A stretch of 64,000 nt of DNA from Pseudomonas rubra (GCF_028656935.1 NZ_JAMDGZ010000068.1:1-64000), one strand, 5' to 3'; shown: positions 42,743 through 50,555, numbered from the stretch's first letter. Numbers and translations are program-made. The notes: a model not told the origin generated them from the sequence alone.

Positions 42743-43694
42743 CCTTGAAGGTTGGTGAGTCCTCTGGCCGCAGTTGCCGACGATCGTAGATGCGGGTCGT
42801 GCTGATGTTGGCATGGCCCAACCAGGCTTGAACCTTGGCGATATCGGCCTCGTGCTCTAGGGCATTAGTGGCCGCCGTTGCCCGCAGACCATGCACGCCC
42901 AGGCCAGCCACATCGATGCCGGCGGCCTCGGCGTAGCCTCCCACCATCGTATAGATGCCATTGGCGGTCATACCGGCGCCGGTTTTCCGACCGCGCAGCG
43001 GCACGAACAATGGCGCCCGAGCGTCCTCCAGGTGATGTTCTGAACACTGCAGATAGGCATAGATGCGTTCGGCCGCAATCGGGTGCAGCGGTAAGTAGCG
43101 CAGCTTGCCACCTTTACCATGGATCTGCAGATGCTTGATACCCCGGCGCTCCTGAATATCGCCCACCATCAGTTGGGCAGCTTCCTCACGGCGCAGGCCG
43201 TGGTACAGCAGCACTGCCAAAATCGCCCGATCACGCAGCCCTTTCAGCGAGTCCGCCGACGGTGCATCGAGCAGCGCTTTGGCCTGATGATCACCAAGTG
43301 CCGGAGTTTTGCCTTCATTGCTTTCGATCTTCGGGCGCTTGACCCCGTGTACCGGGTTTCCGCCGGCCACCGCGTTGCTCTCCAGCAGGTGATCGAACAG
43401 GCTGGCCAGCGCGGCCAACTTGCGCCGGATCGTCGCCCCGGCCAGTCCCCGGGTTTCCAGTTGAGCGCGCCAAGCTAGAACATGCGCCCGGGTTACGGCC
43501 CGGAACTCATCGGCCGCAGTTAATCCAACGAAGCCGCAGAAGTCTTCAAGGTCTCCCTGATAAGCACGTCGGGTGCGCGGGTTATCGATGTTAGCAAACC
43601 ACTCAACCGCCGCTGGCACTGCAGCCAGGTGCTGAAACTCAACCGCAGTCAGCCGACGCTCGCCAGCGCTGCCTGGGGTGACGAACTGGCTCAT
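42732..43694 (-). CDS. Third tyrosine recombinase (XerD-like)
   Basis: 320 aa with an N-terminal SAM-like core-binding domain (about 25-115) and a complete catalytic domain: YHGLRREEAAQL, HGKGGKLRYLPL, VHGLRATAATNAL, WLGHANISTTRIYDRR (Tyr nucleophile near residue 303). The gene is distinctly more GC-rich than its island neighbours, so it was probably acquired separately. ATGA overlap with the GNAT-like gene upstream makes a two-gene unit. A perfect 12-base-arm inverted repeat lies before that unit. Confidence 0.82.
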   Translation of the reverse strand: MSQFVTPGSAGERRLTAVEFQHLAAVPAAVEWFANIDNPRTRRAYQGDLEDFCGFVGLTAADEFRAVTRAHVLAWRAQLETRGLAGATIRRKLAALASLFDHLLESNAVAGGNPVHGVKRPKIESNEGKTPALGDHQAKALLDAPSADSLKGLRDRAILAVLLYHGLRREEAAQLMVGDIQERRGIKHLQIHGKGGKLRYLPLHPIAAERIYAYLQCSEHHLEDARAPLFVPLRGRKTGAGMTANGIYTMVGGYAEAAGIDVAGLGVHGLRATAATNALEHEADIAKVQAWLGHANISTTRIYDRRQLRPEDSPTFKVRF

Positions 43695-44245
43695 AACGTC
43701 TGCCTCGCTTTGAACCCAGCTTCAATCTCAGGCCATTCAGGGGAGGCCATTAGCTCGCGAATCTGCCGTTCGTGTGGGAGCTCGGGCACTAGATGCTGCC
43801 AGCGCAGTTGCTCTTGCAGGAGCTCAGCTGTGCGCAATTCGCCCTCAATATCAGCGCCGGCGGCCTTCAGCCTTAGTCGCGCATTGTTCCAGAAACCATG
43901 GGCTTCGTTTGTGCTGTAGATAGCAACAGGGACAATAGGTAAAGCGTTCTCGCAATGCAGTTGCCATAGCACCGCGAGCGCATACCCCCGGCGCTTGAAC
44001 TCGGGGTGGATTTCGATCTTGTTAATGTACAGCCGATCCCTTAACGGATTGATGGCATAGTCAGTCCGGCCAACGGATTGGCCATCGACGGTGATTTCCG
44101 CGATGAACTTAGGCGCAGGGTAGTAGGCATTCCCGCGCGCAGGCTCGATGTACTCAATCTGTAGGTGAACGGCGGGCAATCTGGCGCTCAACCGCTTGGC
44201 CTGCAGTGGCTGATAAAGGTCGCGAATCGGGTCAAGCCAGTCCAT
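43691..44245 (-). CDS. GNAT-like acetyltransferase fold protein paired with a recombinase
   Basis: 184 aa. INKIEIHPEFKRRGYALAVL looks like GNAT motif A (acetyl-CoA pyrophosphate loop R-R-G-Y-A), followed by VPVAIYSTNEAHGFWNNARLRL (motif B-like). The stop overlaps the recombinase start by 4 bases. Whether it acetylates anything, or serves as an accessory to recombination, is unknown. ATG 44245 has only a weak ribosome site. Confidence 0.55.
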   Translation of the reverse strand: MDWLDPIRDLYQPLQAKRLSARLPAVHLQIEYIEPARGNAYYPAPKFIAEITVDGQSVGRTDYAINPLRDRLYINKIEIHPEFKRRGYALAVLWQLHCENALPIVPVAIYSTNEAHGFWNNARLRLKAAGADIEGELRTAELLQEQLRWQHLVPELPHERQIRELMASPEWPEIEAGFKARQTL

Positions 44246-44261
44246 GGAGCCTGCTTTTTAT

Positions 44262-44291
44262 AATTGGTGATAACGTATTTTATCACCAATT
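44262..44291. promoter_or_regulatory. Perfect 12-bp inverted repeat upstream of the GNAT/recombinase unit
   Basis: AATTGGTGATAA and TTATCACCAATT with a 6-base spacer (CGTATT), 16 bases before the start at 44245. Arm length and spacer would suit a dimeric repressor operator or a Xer-type core site (two 11-12-bp arms around a 6-8-bp crossover). Confidence 0.65.
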
Positions 44292-44309
44292 GTATGGCCG
44301 ACTGCCCCC

Positions 44310-44355
44310 TATCTCGCTGAGAGACAGCCAAGGGCTGTCATAACGCTGCGAGATA
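44310..44355. repeat. Nested hairpin
   Basis: Outer arms TATCTCGC/GCGAGATA and inner arms GACAGC/GCTGTC are perfect and nested. The site lies just beyond the 3' end of the membrane-protein gene at 44383 and is followed by an A run on the plus strand. It may serve as a structural boundary; it does not have terminator polarity for the minus-strand gene. Confidence 0.4.
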
Positions 44356-44382
44356 AAAAACCTAGCTAGATATGGATATTTT

Positions 44383-45669
44383 TTACAGGGGCACTGACAA
44401 TGATAGCAGCAGCTTCATTATCTGCTTTGCCCCTTGACTTAGATAACCTTGAAATATGAACGAGTGGAGCGTTGTTGCAGCGATTGCTGGAATCCAACAA
44501 ATAGCCCTCAGGGCTAGCAATGAACGCTTGAGCTTCCTCTCATTTTCCTTGAGACCGTCAACTGCATCCTCAAGGCACCGCTTCAGATCTGCTGGATATT
44601 GACGCGCGGAACTAAAGTGCGCCGAAAACATCATTCTCCGCGAATGCTTAATACGATCGTACTGAAGTTTCTGCGCTGCCAACGTCTCGGCCAAAAGTGC
44701 AGAAGTAATAGTAAGCCCCGCCACCAGTATTGTGCTCTCGAGTCCGCTGTCAGCTTTAGCGATCGCAATTACCGCCACCAACGAAACTGGAACACTGAGA
44801 ATTTTCCCACTGATATCCCCGACCACTTTTGACATCTGATCAGCAATGGTAATCTGCGCCGTGGCGATTTCCTGCTTTATCTTGTGGAAGGAAAAACCAC
44901 TGAGATAGGTAGCAAGATTATTCTCGTATAACTCAACAAATTTTGACCAAGTTGATACCAGAAGTCTGAAGCGCTCTCTGCCGTCGAAATGCCCAGCCAA
45001 ATGCTCAATCAAACTAGCTCGAAAAATCGCCCTCTCTTTAAGCAAGTGAGGATTCACATCCAGATTGCTACCCTGCAGGCTGTCAACGAGCGCGATCCCC
45101 ACCTCGAACGCAAGTAAGCTTTTATCCAAAAAAGGATAGAGTGTTACCGTTCGCTCGCCTTTACTGGAATCATCTGCAACAAAAACCAGCTTATACTCAT
45201 CGCTCGATTTTTTTTCATCATGAAAATGCGCCAAGTCAGCCAAGCAGACGATCAAACGACAAATCGCCTGCAGGGATTTCACCTGAGGGTCAAGTGGTTC
45301 CTCTGAGGACAGCACATCGTCGTCTAACAAATAAAAATGTGGTGGCAGTGACTGGCGCACATAGCTTTTTGAACGCGCCATCAGCTGTTCAATATTCTTG
45401 AAGACTGGCACCGCCCCTGAGGCATCGAGCACGTAACATAGTTCGATGTTCGACCAAGGATTGGATAGTGTCGCCGCCTGCGGCCTCACCTCCTCACCAT
45501 CGATCAAAAGCTCATCAAATCGACCCGTTTTAGACTCCATCAACGCAAGCACGGCTTCGGCCAGCTCAGCGCTATACGCCCCTGCCTTAAAATGAAAGGA
45601 GTTTCCTGTCGTCAGGACCGGACGTCCCAGCAGGCGATAAGCGCGAACGAACTCAAGGACATCGGCCAT
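44383..45669 (-). CDS. Membrane protein paired with the NdpA-like gene
   Basis: 428 aa. The first 290 residues are soluble with no recognised domain (early ADVLEFVRAYRLLGRPVL, later FHKIKQEIATAQITIADQM). Three hydrophobic segments follow at about 293-308, 314-332 and 385-405, and a further short one may lie at the very C-terminus. Topology suggests a cytoplasmic N-terminal domain anchored at the inner membrane. It starts 6 bases after the NdpA-like stop, a tight two-gene operon. No family recognised; low GC. Confidence 0.6.
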   Translation of the reverse strand: MADVLEFVRAYRLLGRPVLTTGNSFHFKAGAYSAELAEAVLALMESKTGRFDELLIDGEEVRPQAATLSNPWSNIELCYVLDASGAVPVFKNIEQLMARSKSYVRQSLPPHFYLLDDDVLSSEEPLDPQVKSLQAICRLIVCLADLAHFHDEKKSSDEYKLVFVADDSSKGERTVTLYPFLDKSLLAFEVGIALVDSLQGSNLDVNPHLLKERAIFRASLIEHLAGHFDGRERFRLLVSTWSKFVELYENNLATYLSGFSFHKIKQEIATAQITIADQMSKVVGDISGKILSVPVSLVAVIAIAKADSGLESTILVAGLTITSALLAETLAAQKLQYDRIKHSRRMMFSAHFSSARQYPADLKRCLEDAVDGLKENERKLKRSLLALRAICWIPAIAATTLHSFIFQGYLSQGAKQIMKLLLSLSVPL

Positions 45670-45675
45670 ATGCGT

Positions 45676-46794
45676 TTACTCAGCTACAGGCACATCTATT
45701 TTGTCTGCTAGCGCCTGGCGGATGACCTCCACAGCCTGATCAGAAAGGTTGTTAATGATCAGCTTGCGGTCTTGTTCAACAAAACGAATTTCTGCATCGA
45801 CCCCTTCGCCCAACGAGTTACGGTCGAATTTAAGCTGCCAATTATCAGCTTTGTAAAGCACGTGAGTGTATTTATCCAGGGTGACTTTGCTGATCGGGAA
45901 CTCGACAGGAACCCCAACTGCTTCACTGTTCAGATGGCCAGTAAACTCGCTCGCCAGGTCATCAGCTTGCCCTTCCATCTCCGCTGGAAAAAACTGACGC
46001 GCAATTGCTTCCACTTCAGACAGTTTCACCGACAATCCAGTGTCACGCTGCTGTTCCAAGTAGCGCAAAACCTCGTCTTTGAAACGAATTCGATTCGGAT
46101 ACAGATTGGGTCGATCGCGGAAAAACCTAACACTTTCCACGATCAAATTTTTGGTGGCTGCAGCTGACGCCGTCCCCACCGCACAGCCTAGTGCGGTGAC
46201 AAAATACCCGGCTGCCGAGCGGCCGGCACTCTGACTTAGGAAGCTGAGGTAATTAAGTTCCTGTTTGGCTTCGTCATCGGCATCGGCGTACTCTCCAAAC
46301 TTACTGAAGTTTATCCGCGCCGCATGATACAGACTGTTCAAGTCGAGCTCGATTAACTCTTCCGGCTCCAGTTCTTCATTAAGCCGGAGGCCATCACGCT
46401 TCTTCAGCATTGCAATCAGTAAAAACCGTGCATTGCCACTTTCATAATCCACAAAAAGAATGTAACCGCCGGACGCGGCGGTGGCTTTCTTGGCAGCTGC
46501 GTGCAGCTCTCCCATGGCCGAACCCGTGATTTCCAGAAAAGATTTTTCCGAGATCACGATTTTCGTGTAGCCGTCGAATTCTTCCGGAAACTCACTCGCG
46601 GTTTTCTTGGCAAATATCCCGTAGTGGGCCGCATTGTTTTTCTTACCGTAAATCGACGTCGCACCAACTATCAATTTGCTCACGGCAGGTTTGGTAACAT
46701 CAAACACTTTTTGGCGAATGAAGGATGGCTGTATATCTTTGAACTGTTCCTTTCTCAGTTCATGGACTACCGCAAAATTAACTTTGATATCCAT
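45676..46794 (-). CDS. NdpA/YejK-like nucleoid-associated protein
   Basis: 372-aa protein of the 37-kDa nucleoid-associated (NdpA/YejK) family. Visible family features are the N-terminal VNFAVVHELRKEQ, GGYILFVDYESGNARFLLIAMLKKRDG, DLNSLYHAARINFSKF, and YLSFLSQSAGRSAAGYFVTALGC, which is near-diagnostic. It is slightly longer than E. coli YejK (about 335 aa). Chromosomal NdpA is a core gene standing elsewhere; this copy is island-borne and paired with a membrane protein. Its promoter must lie in 46795 and onward. Confidence 0.75.
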   Translation of the reverse strand: MDIKVNFAVVHELRKEQFKDIQPSFIRQKVFDVTKPAVSKLIVGATSIYGKKNNAAHYGIFAKKTASEFPEEFDGYTKIVISEKSFLEITGSAMGELHAAAKKATAASGGYILFVDYESGNARFLLIAMLKKRDGLRLNEELEPEELIELDLNSLYHAARINFSKFGEYADADDEAKQELNYLSFLSQSAGRSAAGYFVTALGCAVGTASAAATKNLIVESVRFFRDRPNLYPNRIRFKDEVLRYLEQQRDTGLSVKLSEVEAIARQFFPAEMEGQADDLASEFTGHLNSEAVGVPVEFPISKVTLDKYTHVLYKADNWQLKFDRNSLGEGVDAEIRFVEQDRKLIINNLSDQAVEVIRQALADKIDVPVAE

Positions 46795-47480
46795 TACCCA
46801 TCCTTGTTCAACGGTCGTTTGGACGGTGAATCTACTTCATGGTGTCGAATAGCCACAAGTGGATTTTCCGCTGACGACCAGCTCAAGCGCCCCGTTAACT
46901 GTATATCCATACAGCCACCCAGACAATACTATCCTCGATCATCCGACGAAGGGCGCTGACGGACTTACCTGAAACCGCAAGCCAGCCAGGAGAGGCAACC
47001 TGGAAGGTCGTAGGGGCTCATGCTGCAAAAGCGGTCATCGTGTTTCGTCGGAATGCGGGCACCTGACGCAGATCATGCTGCGGATGGGTTCAAGCTATTT
47101 AGCTTTAGCAAGGCTCACCGCCAGTAATTGCCGCGCTACAGTAGTCGGATACCACATTATAAAAATTAGGACGATGAGGTGCCGCAGCTTCCTTAGCGGC
47201 GCCCTACCGCACGACGAATTGGGCTCTAATCCAGACCAAGTGCTCTCCGCGGCTATTAACGAGGTTCAGGCCGCTCGGCATGGGTAGCCATTCGCCTCAA
47301 AACTTAGCGCGGCGTTTGTCAGTGAGAACATTCAGCACTACCTACACGTTACCCACGCGACTGAAACCAGCGAATTTTTTGCGGACTTATCGGCTGGGAT
47401 CGATTACCCCAGGAAACGTCGCTGCAATGGCTGACGCGCTCGAACGGTATGTTGTGCACCGGACCCCCTACCCCGCTTGC
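46795..47480. other. Gene-poor stretch with possible remnants
   Basis: No intact gene. One plus-strand frame near 47310-47425 reads ENIQHYLHVTHATETSEFF then FADLSAGIDYPRKRR before a stop, and looks like coding remnant, but I cannot identify it. It presumably also contains the promoter of the NdpA-like operon. Confidence 0.4.
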
Positions 47481-47506
47481 AGCTTTCCATCGGACAATGG
47501 AAAGCT
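47481..47506 (+). repeat. Hairpin upstream of the lipoprotein gene
   Basis: Perfect 10-base arms AGCTTTCCAT/ATGGAAAGCT with loop CGGACA, 73 bases before the ATG at 47579. It could be a terminator of a lost upstream gene or a leader structure. Confidence 0.4.
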
Positions 47507-47578
47507 TGAGCCCTAGCGGTTCATGAGTCCCCGTCGCGCTTTTCGCGCGGCGGTTGCTGTTTCATCTGAGAGGAAAAG

Positions 47579-48382
47579 ATGCGTAAAGTTTTCGTGCTGT
47601 CCGTTATGGCAGGGATGCTCGGCGGTTGCGCCCTGCCACCCCCACCTCCATCACCTTACGAGGCCTACCTGAAACGCGAGACGACAGTCGTTGCGCTGCG
47701 TCCCTACGTGGATTCGACCAAGGTTCCTGTTTTCAGCGACTCATCGAAACTGCTGGATTTCGCCGACAAGATAGGTGGTGGTCAAGGCAAATATGAGACG
47801 GATGCTGTGTATCAGAAGCGCGTCTCGGCGCTCAGCCTGTTTTCGGTGATCTCTACGATCCCTGAGAACAACATCGAATTTGATAAGCAGACCGGTGCCA
47901 TCAAATTCTCGATGATGCTACTGCCCAGCGATTGCTCTGGCGCCAAGAACTACAGCTATATGGCCCCTGTATGTTATGGGTTGTGGCTGCCCGAAGTCCG
48001 CAAGGTGATGGACCACTATGAGGGCCAGAACGGTTACGGCGCCAAGGCCGGCGTGGACGTTATCAAGGTGAAGCGGCCGATGCTGGTACTGCCTCCGGTC
48101 AAACCACCTTCGGCGGTACCTATTGCCCGCATCAATGGTTCTTTGCGCATCACCCCGGAGCAACTGGCCAAAGAGAGAGACGACCTGCGGCTCGCTATCA
48201 ACCTCGAATCGGTCCCCCAGCATCTTCGGATGACCACCAATTACTCGCAAGCGACTGTCCAGAACCAGCGTGAGCTTCTGATCGACAACTACATTTTCGA
48301 CATCAAGATCGCGGGCGTGAGCGTGGTAAACATCAAGACCCATCAGGTCTATTCCGACAAGTTCGACATCAGCATCCGCTGA
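47579..48382 (+). CDS. Predicted lipoprotein of unknown function
   Basis: 267 aa. Lipobox LGGC with Cys 17, then a Pro-rich stretch (ALPPPPPSPYEAY) as found in outer-membrane lipoproteins. The body contains VVALRPYVDSTKVPVF and, at the C-terminus, NYIFDIKIAGVSVVNIKTHQ, strand-like. GAGAGGA precedes ATG 47579. A 27-base palindrome lies 20 bases after the stop. No family recognised. Confidence 0.6.
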   Translation: MRKVFVLSVMAGMLGGCALPPPPPSPYEAYLKRETTVVALRPYVDSTKVPVFSDSSKLLDFADKIGGGQGKYETDAVYQKRVSALSLFSVISTIPENNIEFDKQTGAIKFSMMLLPSDCSGAKNYSYMAPVCYGLWLPEVRKVMDHYEGQNGYGAKAGVDVIKVKRPMLVLPPVKPPSAVPIARINGSLRITPEQLAKERDDLRLAINLESVPQHLRMTTNYSQATVQNQRELLIDNYIFDIKIAGVSVVNIKTHQVYSDKFDISIR

Positions 48383-48401
48383 CCCTCCCTGTCCCCATCT
48401 A

Positions 48402-48428
48402 GTCATGACGCCAACTTGGCGTCATGAC
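48402..48428. terminator. 27-base palindrome after the lipoprotein gene
   Basis: Arms GTCATGACGCCAA and TTGGCGTCATGAC (13 bases each, perfect) around a single central C. It lacks a T tract. It could be a factor-independent stop, or an operator for something reading away from it. Confidence 0.45.
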
Positions 48429-49140
48429 CAGACTTCCTCCCCAGCTGTAGGTCGCCCACGAATTTTCCTGCTGATCAAAGCCAAGATTGCCCCCAGGCTG
48501 GTTGCCGCTGGCCAGAAAGTTTCGCAAATGAGAGTCCATCGATCCGTGAGCACCTTTTTGCACTATTAAGCTATCTATGGTGCAAACGGACAGTGATTTT
48601 GCCTTATTGCTGCAACCGGTGCTTTTAAGGTGTGGCATAGGAAAAGGACAGGGGCATTGAGGGGGGATTAAAGGCAGCTAATGGGTATGTTGCGGGCACG
48701 CTATGTCAGCGGAACGGGCATCTGCTGCGCCCCCGTAGGGGATCATGATCGGGTCAATTCAGGCATTTGAGGGGCGCCAGGGGGTATTTACGGTGGTGTA
48801 GGGGTGCTGTGCGGGCACTAGAGGGGTGACCGCGCCCCCCGCTTGGGTCCAAAGCAGCGAAAATGCTCTCCGAAGCTTAGAAACGATCTGAGTAGACGAC
48901 ATCCCATAATATTTCAGCCATGTATGGCTATTTGCCACCCAGGTTGACGCCCTCAAGCAGCAAACACACTCAGAGAATGAGTCATCGGTATCGGAGAGAA
49001 TTTCAGTTTTCGTTGAAGTCCTTCACTCAGCCCGCAACATCAGCGACCGGTGGCGCTGGTATTACTGCCCAGGTGTACTTTTCTTGGTAGGGAAGCTCCG
49101 GGTTACGTCCGTAATCACGATGTCCACGGAAGGAGGAAAC
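48429..49140. other. Gene-poor, G-rich stretch
   Basis: No intact gene. It includes repeated words, GGGCATTGAGGGG (48652-48664) and GGCATTTGAGGGG (48762-48774), TGCGGGCAC twice (near 48691 and 48812), many G runs of four or more between 48650 and 48840, and a TTTGCAC/GTGCAAA inverted repeat near 48557-48586. The promoter of the gene at 49141 should lie near its end. Confidence 0.45.
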
Positions 49141-49473
49141 ATGTCCACGATATGCTTAGAAGGATTCACTCATGCTGCCAGCAGGGCCTATTTTGAGCGA
49201 AATCAAGAGTGGCCAGACACACCTGAGAATCGCCGCTTGCTGGCCGGCTATGAGGCGACCTCCAGAAACTCATCCAGGTATGCCATAGCTGCGCTGAAGG
49301 CCGAGAGGGAAGAATCGCCCAATATCCAGAAGTGTAAGGCGCAGGCTGCCTACTGGGAGACCGTGGCTGAGACGCTCGAAGCCGTGCTGAGTATGGTCAT
49401 CGCTGGGGGAGCTGAGGAGATTGTGCTTTCGGATCCTTGGTATTACGGGTCGCCGGTATCCAGCCGACAATAA
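49141..49473 (+). CDS. Small hypothetical protein
   Basis: 110 aa from ATG 49141, preceded by a very strong AAGGAGGAAAC ribosome site; ATG 49120 and GTG 49084 are in frame but lack one. The sequence is helical and charged (FERNQEWPDTPENRRLLAGYE, then QAAYWETVAETLEAVLSMVI). Last gene before the right end of the island. No family recognised; it could be a small regulator or accessory factor. Confidence 0.5.
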   Translation: MSTICLEGFTHAASRAYFERNQEWPDTPENRRLLAGYEATSRNSSRYAIAALKAEREESPNIQKCKAQAAYWETVAETLEAVLSMVIAGGAEEIVLSDPWYYGSPVSSRQ

Positions 49474-49613
49474 CCTCGTCATCAGTTATTGTGGTGCGAG
49501 CCAACTGCATCTTGGATCTGTTGCAAAGCAAGACTGGTACGCGAGCCTCGGGCGATTGGGAATTTCGGGGGTCTGTCGGCCTGTCATTTGTCGCCTCCTG
49601 AAAGCCCTTCAGC

Positions 49614-49699
49614 GGTACGTTACGACTAGAAATGACTGCAAACAAACACACTTGAACGCCAGATGCCTACTCGTTGAAGGTACGCTGGCGGTACAGTCC
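49614..49699 (+). repeat. Candidate right arm-type integrase repeats
   Basis: GGTACGTT (49614-49621), GGTACGCT (49679-49686) and GGTACAGT (49690-49697, within CGGTACAGTCC). The last two are 11 bases apart, exactly like the left-end pair at 32025 and 32036. The sequence between here and the attR core has an AACAGGG/CCCTGTT hairpin (49743-49762) and no gene. Confidence 0.5.
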
Positions 49700-49815
49700 C
49701 CAGCCTTACCTAATTTGCCTAATCTAGCAAAAACTCCGTATTAACAGGGGGTTAGCCCTGTTGTACCCTGGCAGCCCCTAGCCTAGACTTATAAGGCCTC
49801 GGGGTGTCATTCGGT

Positions 49816-49862
49816 GACTCATAATCCCTTGGTCGCAGGTTCGAGTCCTGCTGGGCCCACCA
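49816..49862 (+). other. attR: displaced native 3' half of tRNA-Ile(CAU)
   Basis: Starts with the shared GACTCATAATCC, then runs through a variable loop, a self-consistent T arm (GCAGG-TTCGAGT-CCTGC), acceptor strand TGGGCCC and ACCA. No D arm or 5' acceptor strand lies upstream, so it is not a functional gene. The terminator right after it, and its better pairing with the 5' half of the left tRNA, mark it as the original chromosomal end. Confidence 0.85.
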
Positions 49863-49867
49863 CCTTC

Positions 49868-49890
49868 AAAGCCGCGCACTGCGCGGCTTT
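49868..49890 (+). terminator. Original tRNA terminator
   Basis: AAAGCCGCGC/GCGCGGCTTT with a 3-base loop, followed by a T-rich tail (TTTTGTCGTTTTC). It stands 6 bases beyond the displaced tRNA 3' end and would have ended the uninterrupted tRNA transcript. Confidence 0.85.
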
Positions 49891-50000
49891 TGTCGTTTTC
49901 AGGAAAGCTGGAAGGCTGAACGTTTAGCTCCAGTGTCCACAAGGCGTCCACACAGTCGCTTAGCGATTCAGAGGCCTCTGCTTTTTCCGTCACATACCCC

Positions 50001-50405
50001 TCACGCCTCCTGTAAGACTCGAAGCGCAGCTGATGCCAGAAAGCCCGATCGGCTTTTCTGTTCAGGATGATTCTTCACGTAGCTATCGATGCGCTGCAGC
50101 AGGAACTCCGGCAGAGACGCATTGAACCGCACTGACTTGCCCAAGTACGGCGTCACATCAAAATCAACGACTGCCCACACACCGCCCGCGAAGTCGGGAT
50201 TATCGATATGGACATCGATTGCCTGGCCCTGGGGCAGTGGCTCTTCATCTGCGACCAGTGATTCGAAGTGCAGGGCCAAAGCCTCCTGGACATTGTCCAG
50301 TGCTTCCTCGACGGTTGTACCTGAAGAGAAGCAGCCCGCGACATCCGGCACCGTCACGCCATAGTCTGAATCGGGGTCTTTATGAATGACGACTGGAAAT
50401 TTCAT
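50001..50405 (-). CDS. hicB: HicB-family antitoxin-like protein (no HicA seen)
   Basis: 134 aa. N-terminal HicB fold (FPVVIHKDPDSDYGVTVPDVAGCFSSG, TVEEALDNVQEALALHFE) and a C-terminal ribbon-helix-helix-like segment (ASLPEFLLQRIDSYV). HicB proteins neutralise the mRNA-cleaving HicA, usually encoded just upstream. I find no HicA-like frame on either side, so this is an orphan copy. Inverted repeats lie upstream in the promoter region (50443-50485). Confidence 0.82.
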   Translation of the reverse strand: MKFPVVIHKDPDSDYGVTVPDVAGCFSSGTTVEEALDNVQEALALHFESLVADEEPLPQGQAIDVHIDNPDFAGGVWAVVDFDVTPYLGKSVRFNASLPEFLLQRIDSYVKNHPEQKSRSGFLASAALRVLQEA

Positions 50406-50442
50406 GAGCGCTCCTGAAGGAGAAGTGTTCCCCAGCCTCTAC

Positions 50443-50485
50443 GTGTGTACCGCACACACCGTGATAGGCTACTGCAACAGCCTAT
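50443..50485. promoter_or_regulatory. Inverted repeats upstream of hicB
   Basis: GTGTGT/GCACAC around ACC (50443-50457) and the perfect pair ATAGGCT/AGCCTAT with an 8-base spacer (50464-50485) lie 38-80 bases upstream of the hicB start. They are candidate autoregulatory operators for the RHH domain. Confidence 0.45.
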
Positions 50486-50555
50486 ACACACAATACACAA
50501 CGGCATCAACTTAATAGGGGGTCGATTCATCGCCCTTTGCCAACCAGACACACTG

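Larger units (their letters stand above)
31919..49862 (+). mobile_element. tRNA-Ile-integrated genomic island with IncQ-like replication genes (about 17.9 kb)
   Basis: Bounded on the left by the tRNA gene followed by an integrase reading inward, and on the right by a 47-base duplicate of the tRNA 3' half followed by the displaced tRNA terminator. GC content and codon use drop against the flanks. Contents: integrase, HTH protein, RepA, RepC, iterons, two further tyrosine recombinases, small membrane and secreted proteins, an NdpA-like/membrane pair, and long gene-poor stretches. In remembered P. putida gene order, rpoD-rmcA and the davBA-pqq region lie close together, consistent with an insertion. 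No relaxase, T4SS ATPase or virion genes were recognised, so it is either defective, mobilised in trans, or a satellite-type element. Confidence 0.85.

Noticed and set aside
47075-47516. Two short plus-strand frames
   Set aside because: Neither shows a ribosome site or recognisable domain; a better-looking remnant lies in another frame and is not intact.
48399-48956. Two short minus-strand frames (48399-48638 and 48759-48956)
   Set aside because: Composition is that of G/C-run noncoding DNA; the first begins inside the palindrome region and neither has family features.
49778-49862. A second complete tRNA gene at the island right end
   Set aside because: Only the 3' half (anticodon loop onward) is present; no D arm or 5' acceptor strand upstream.
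31919-49862. Prophage or complete ICE
   Set aside because: No capsid, terminase, tail, relaxase or T4SS ATPase gene could be recognised.
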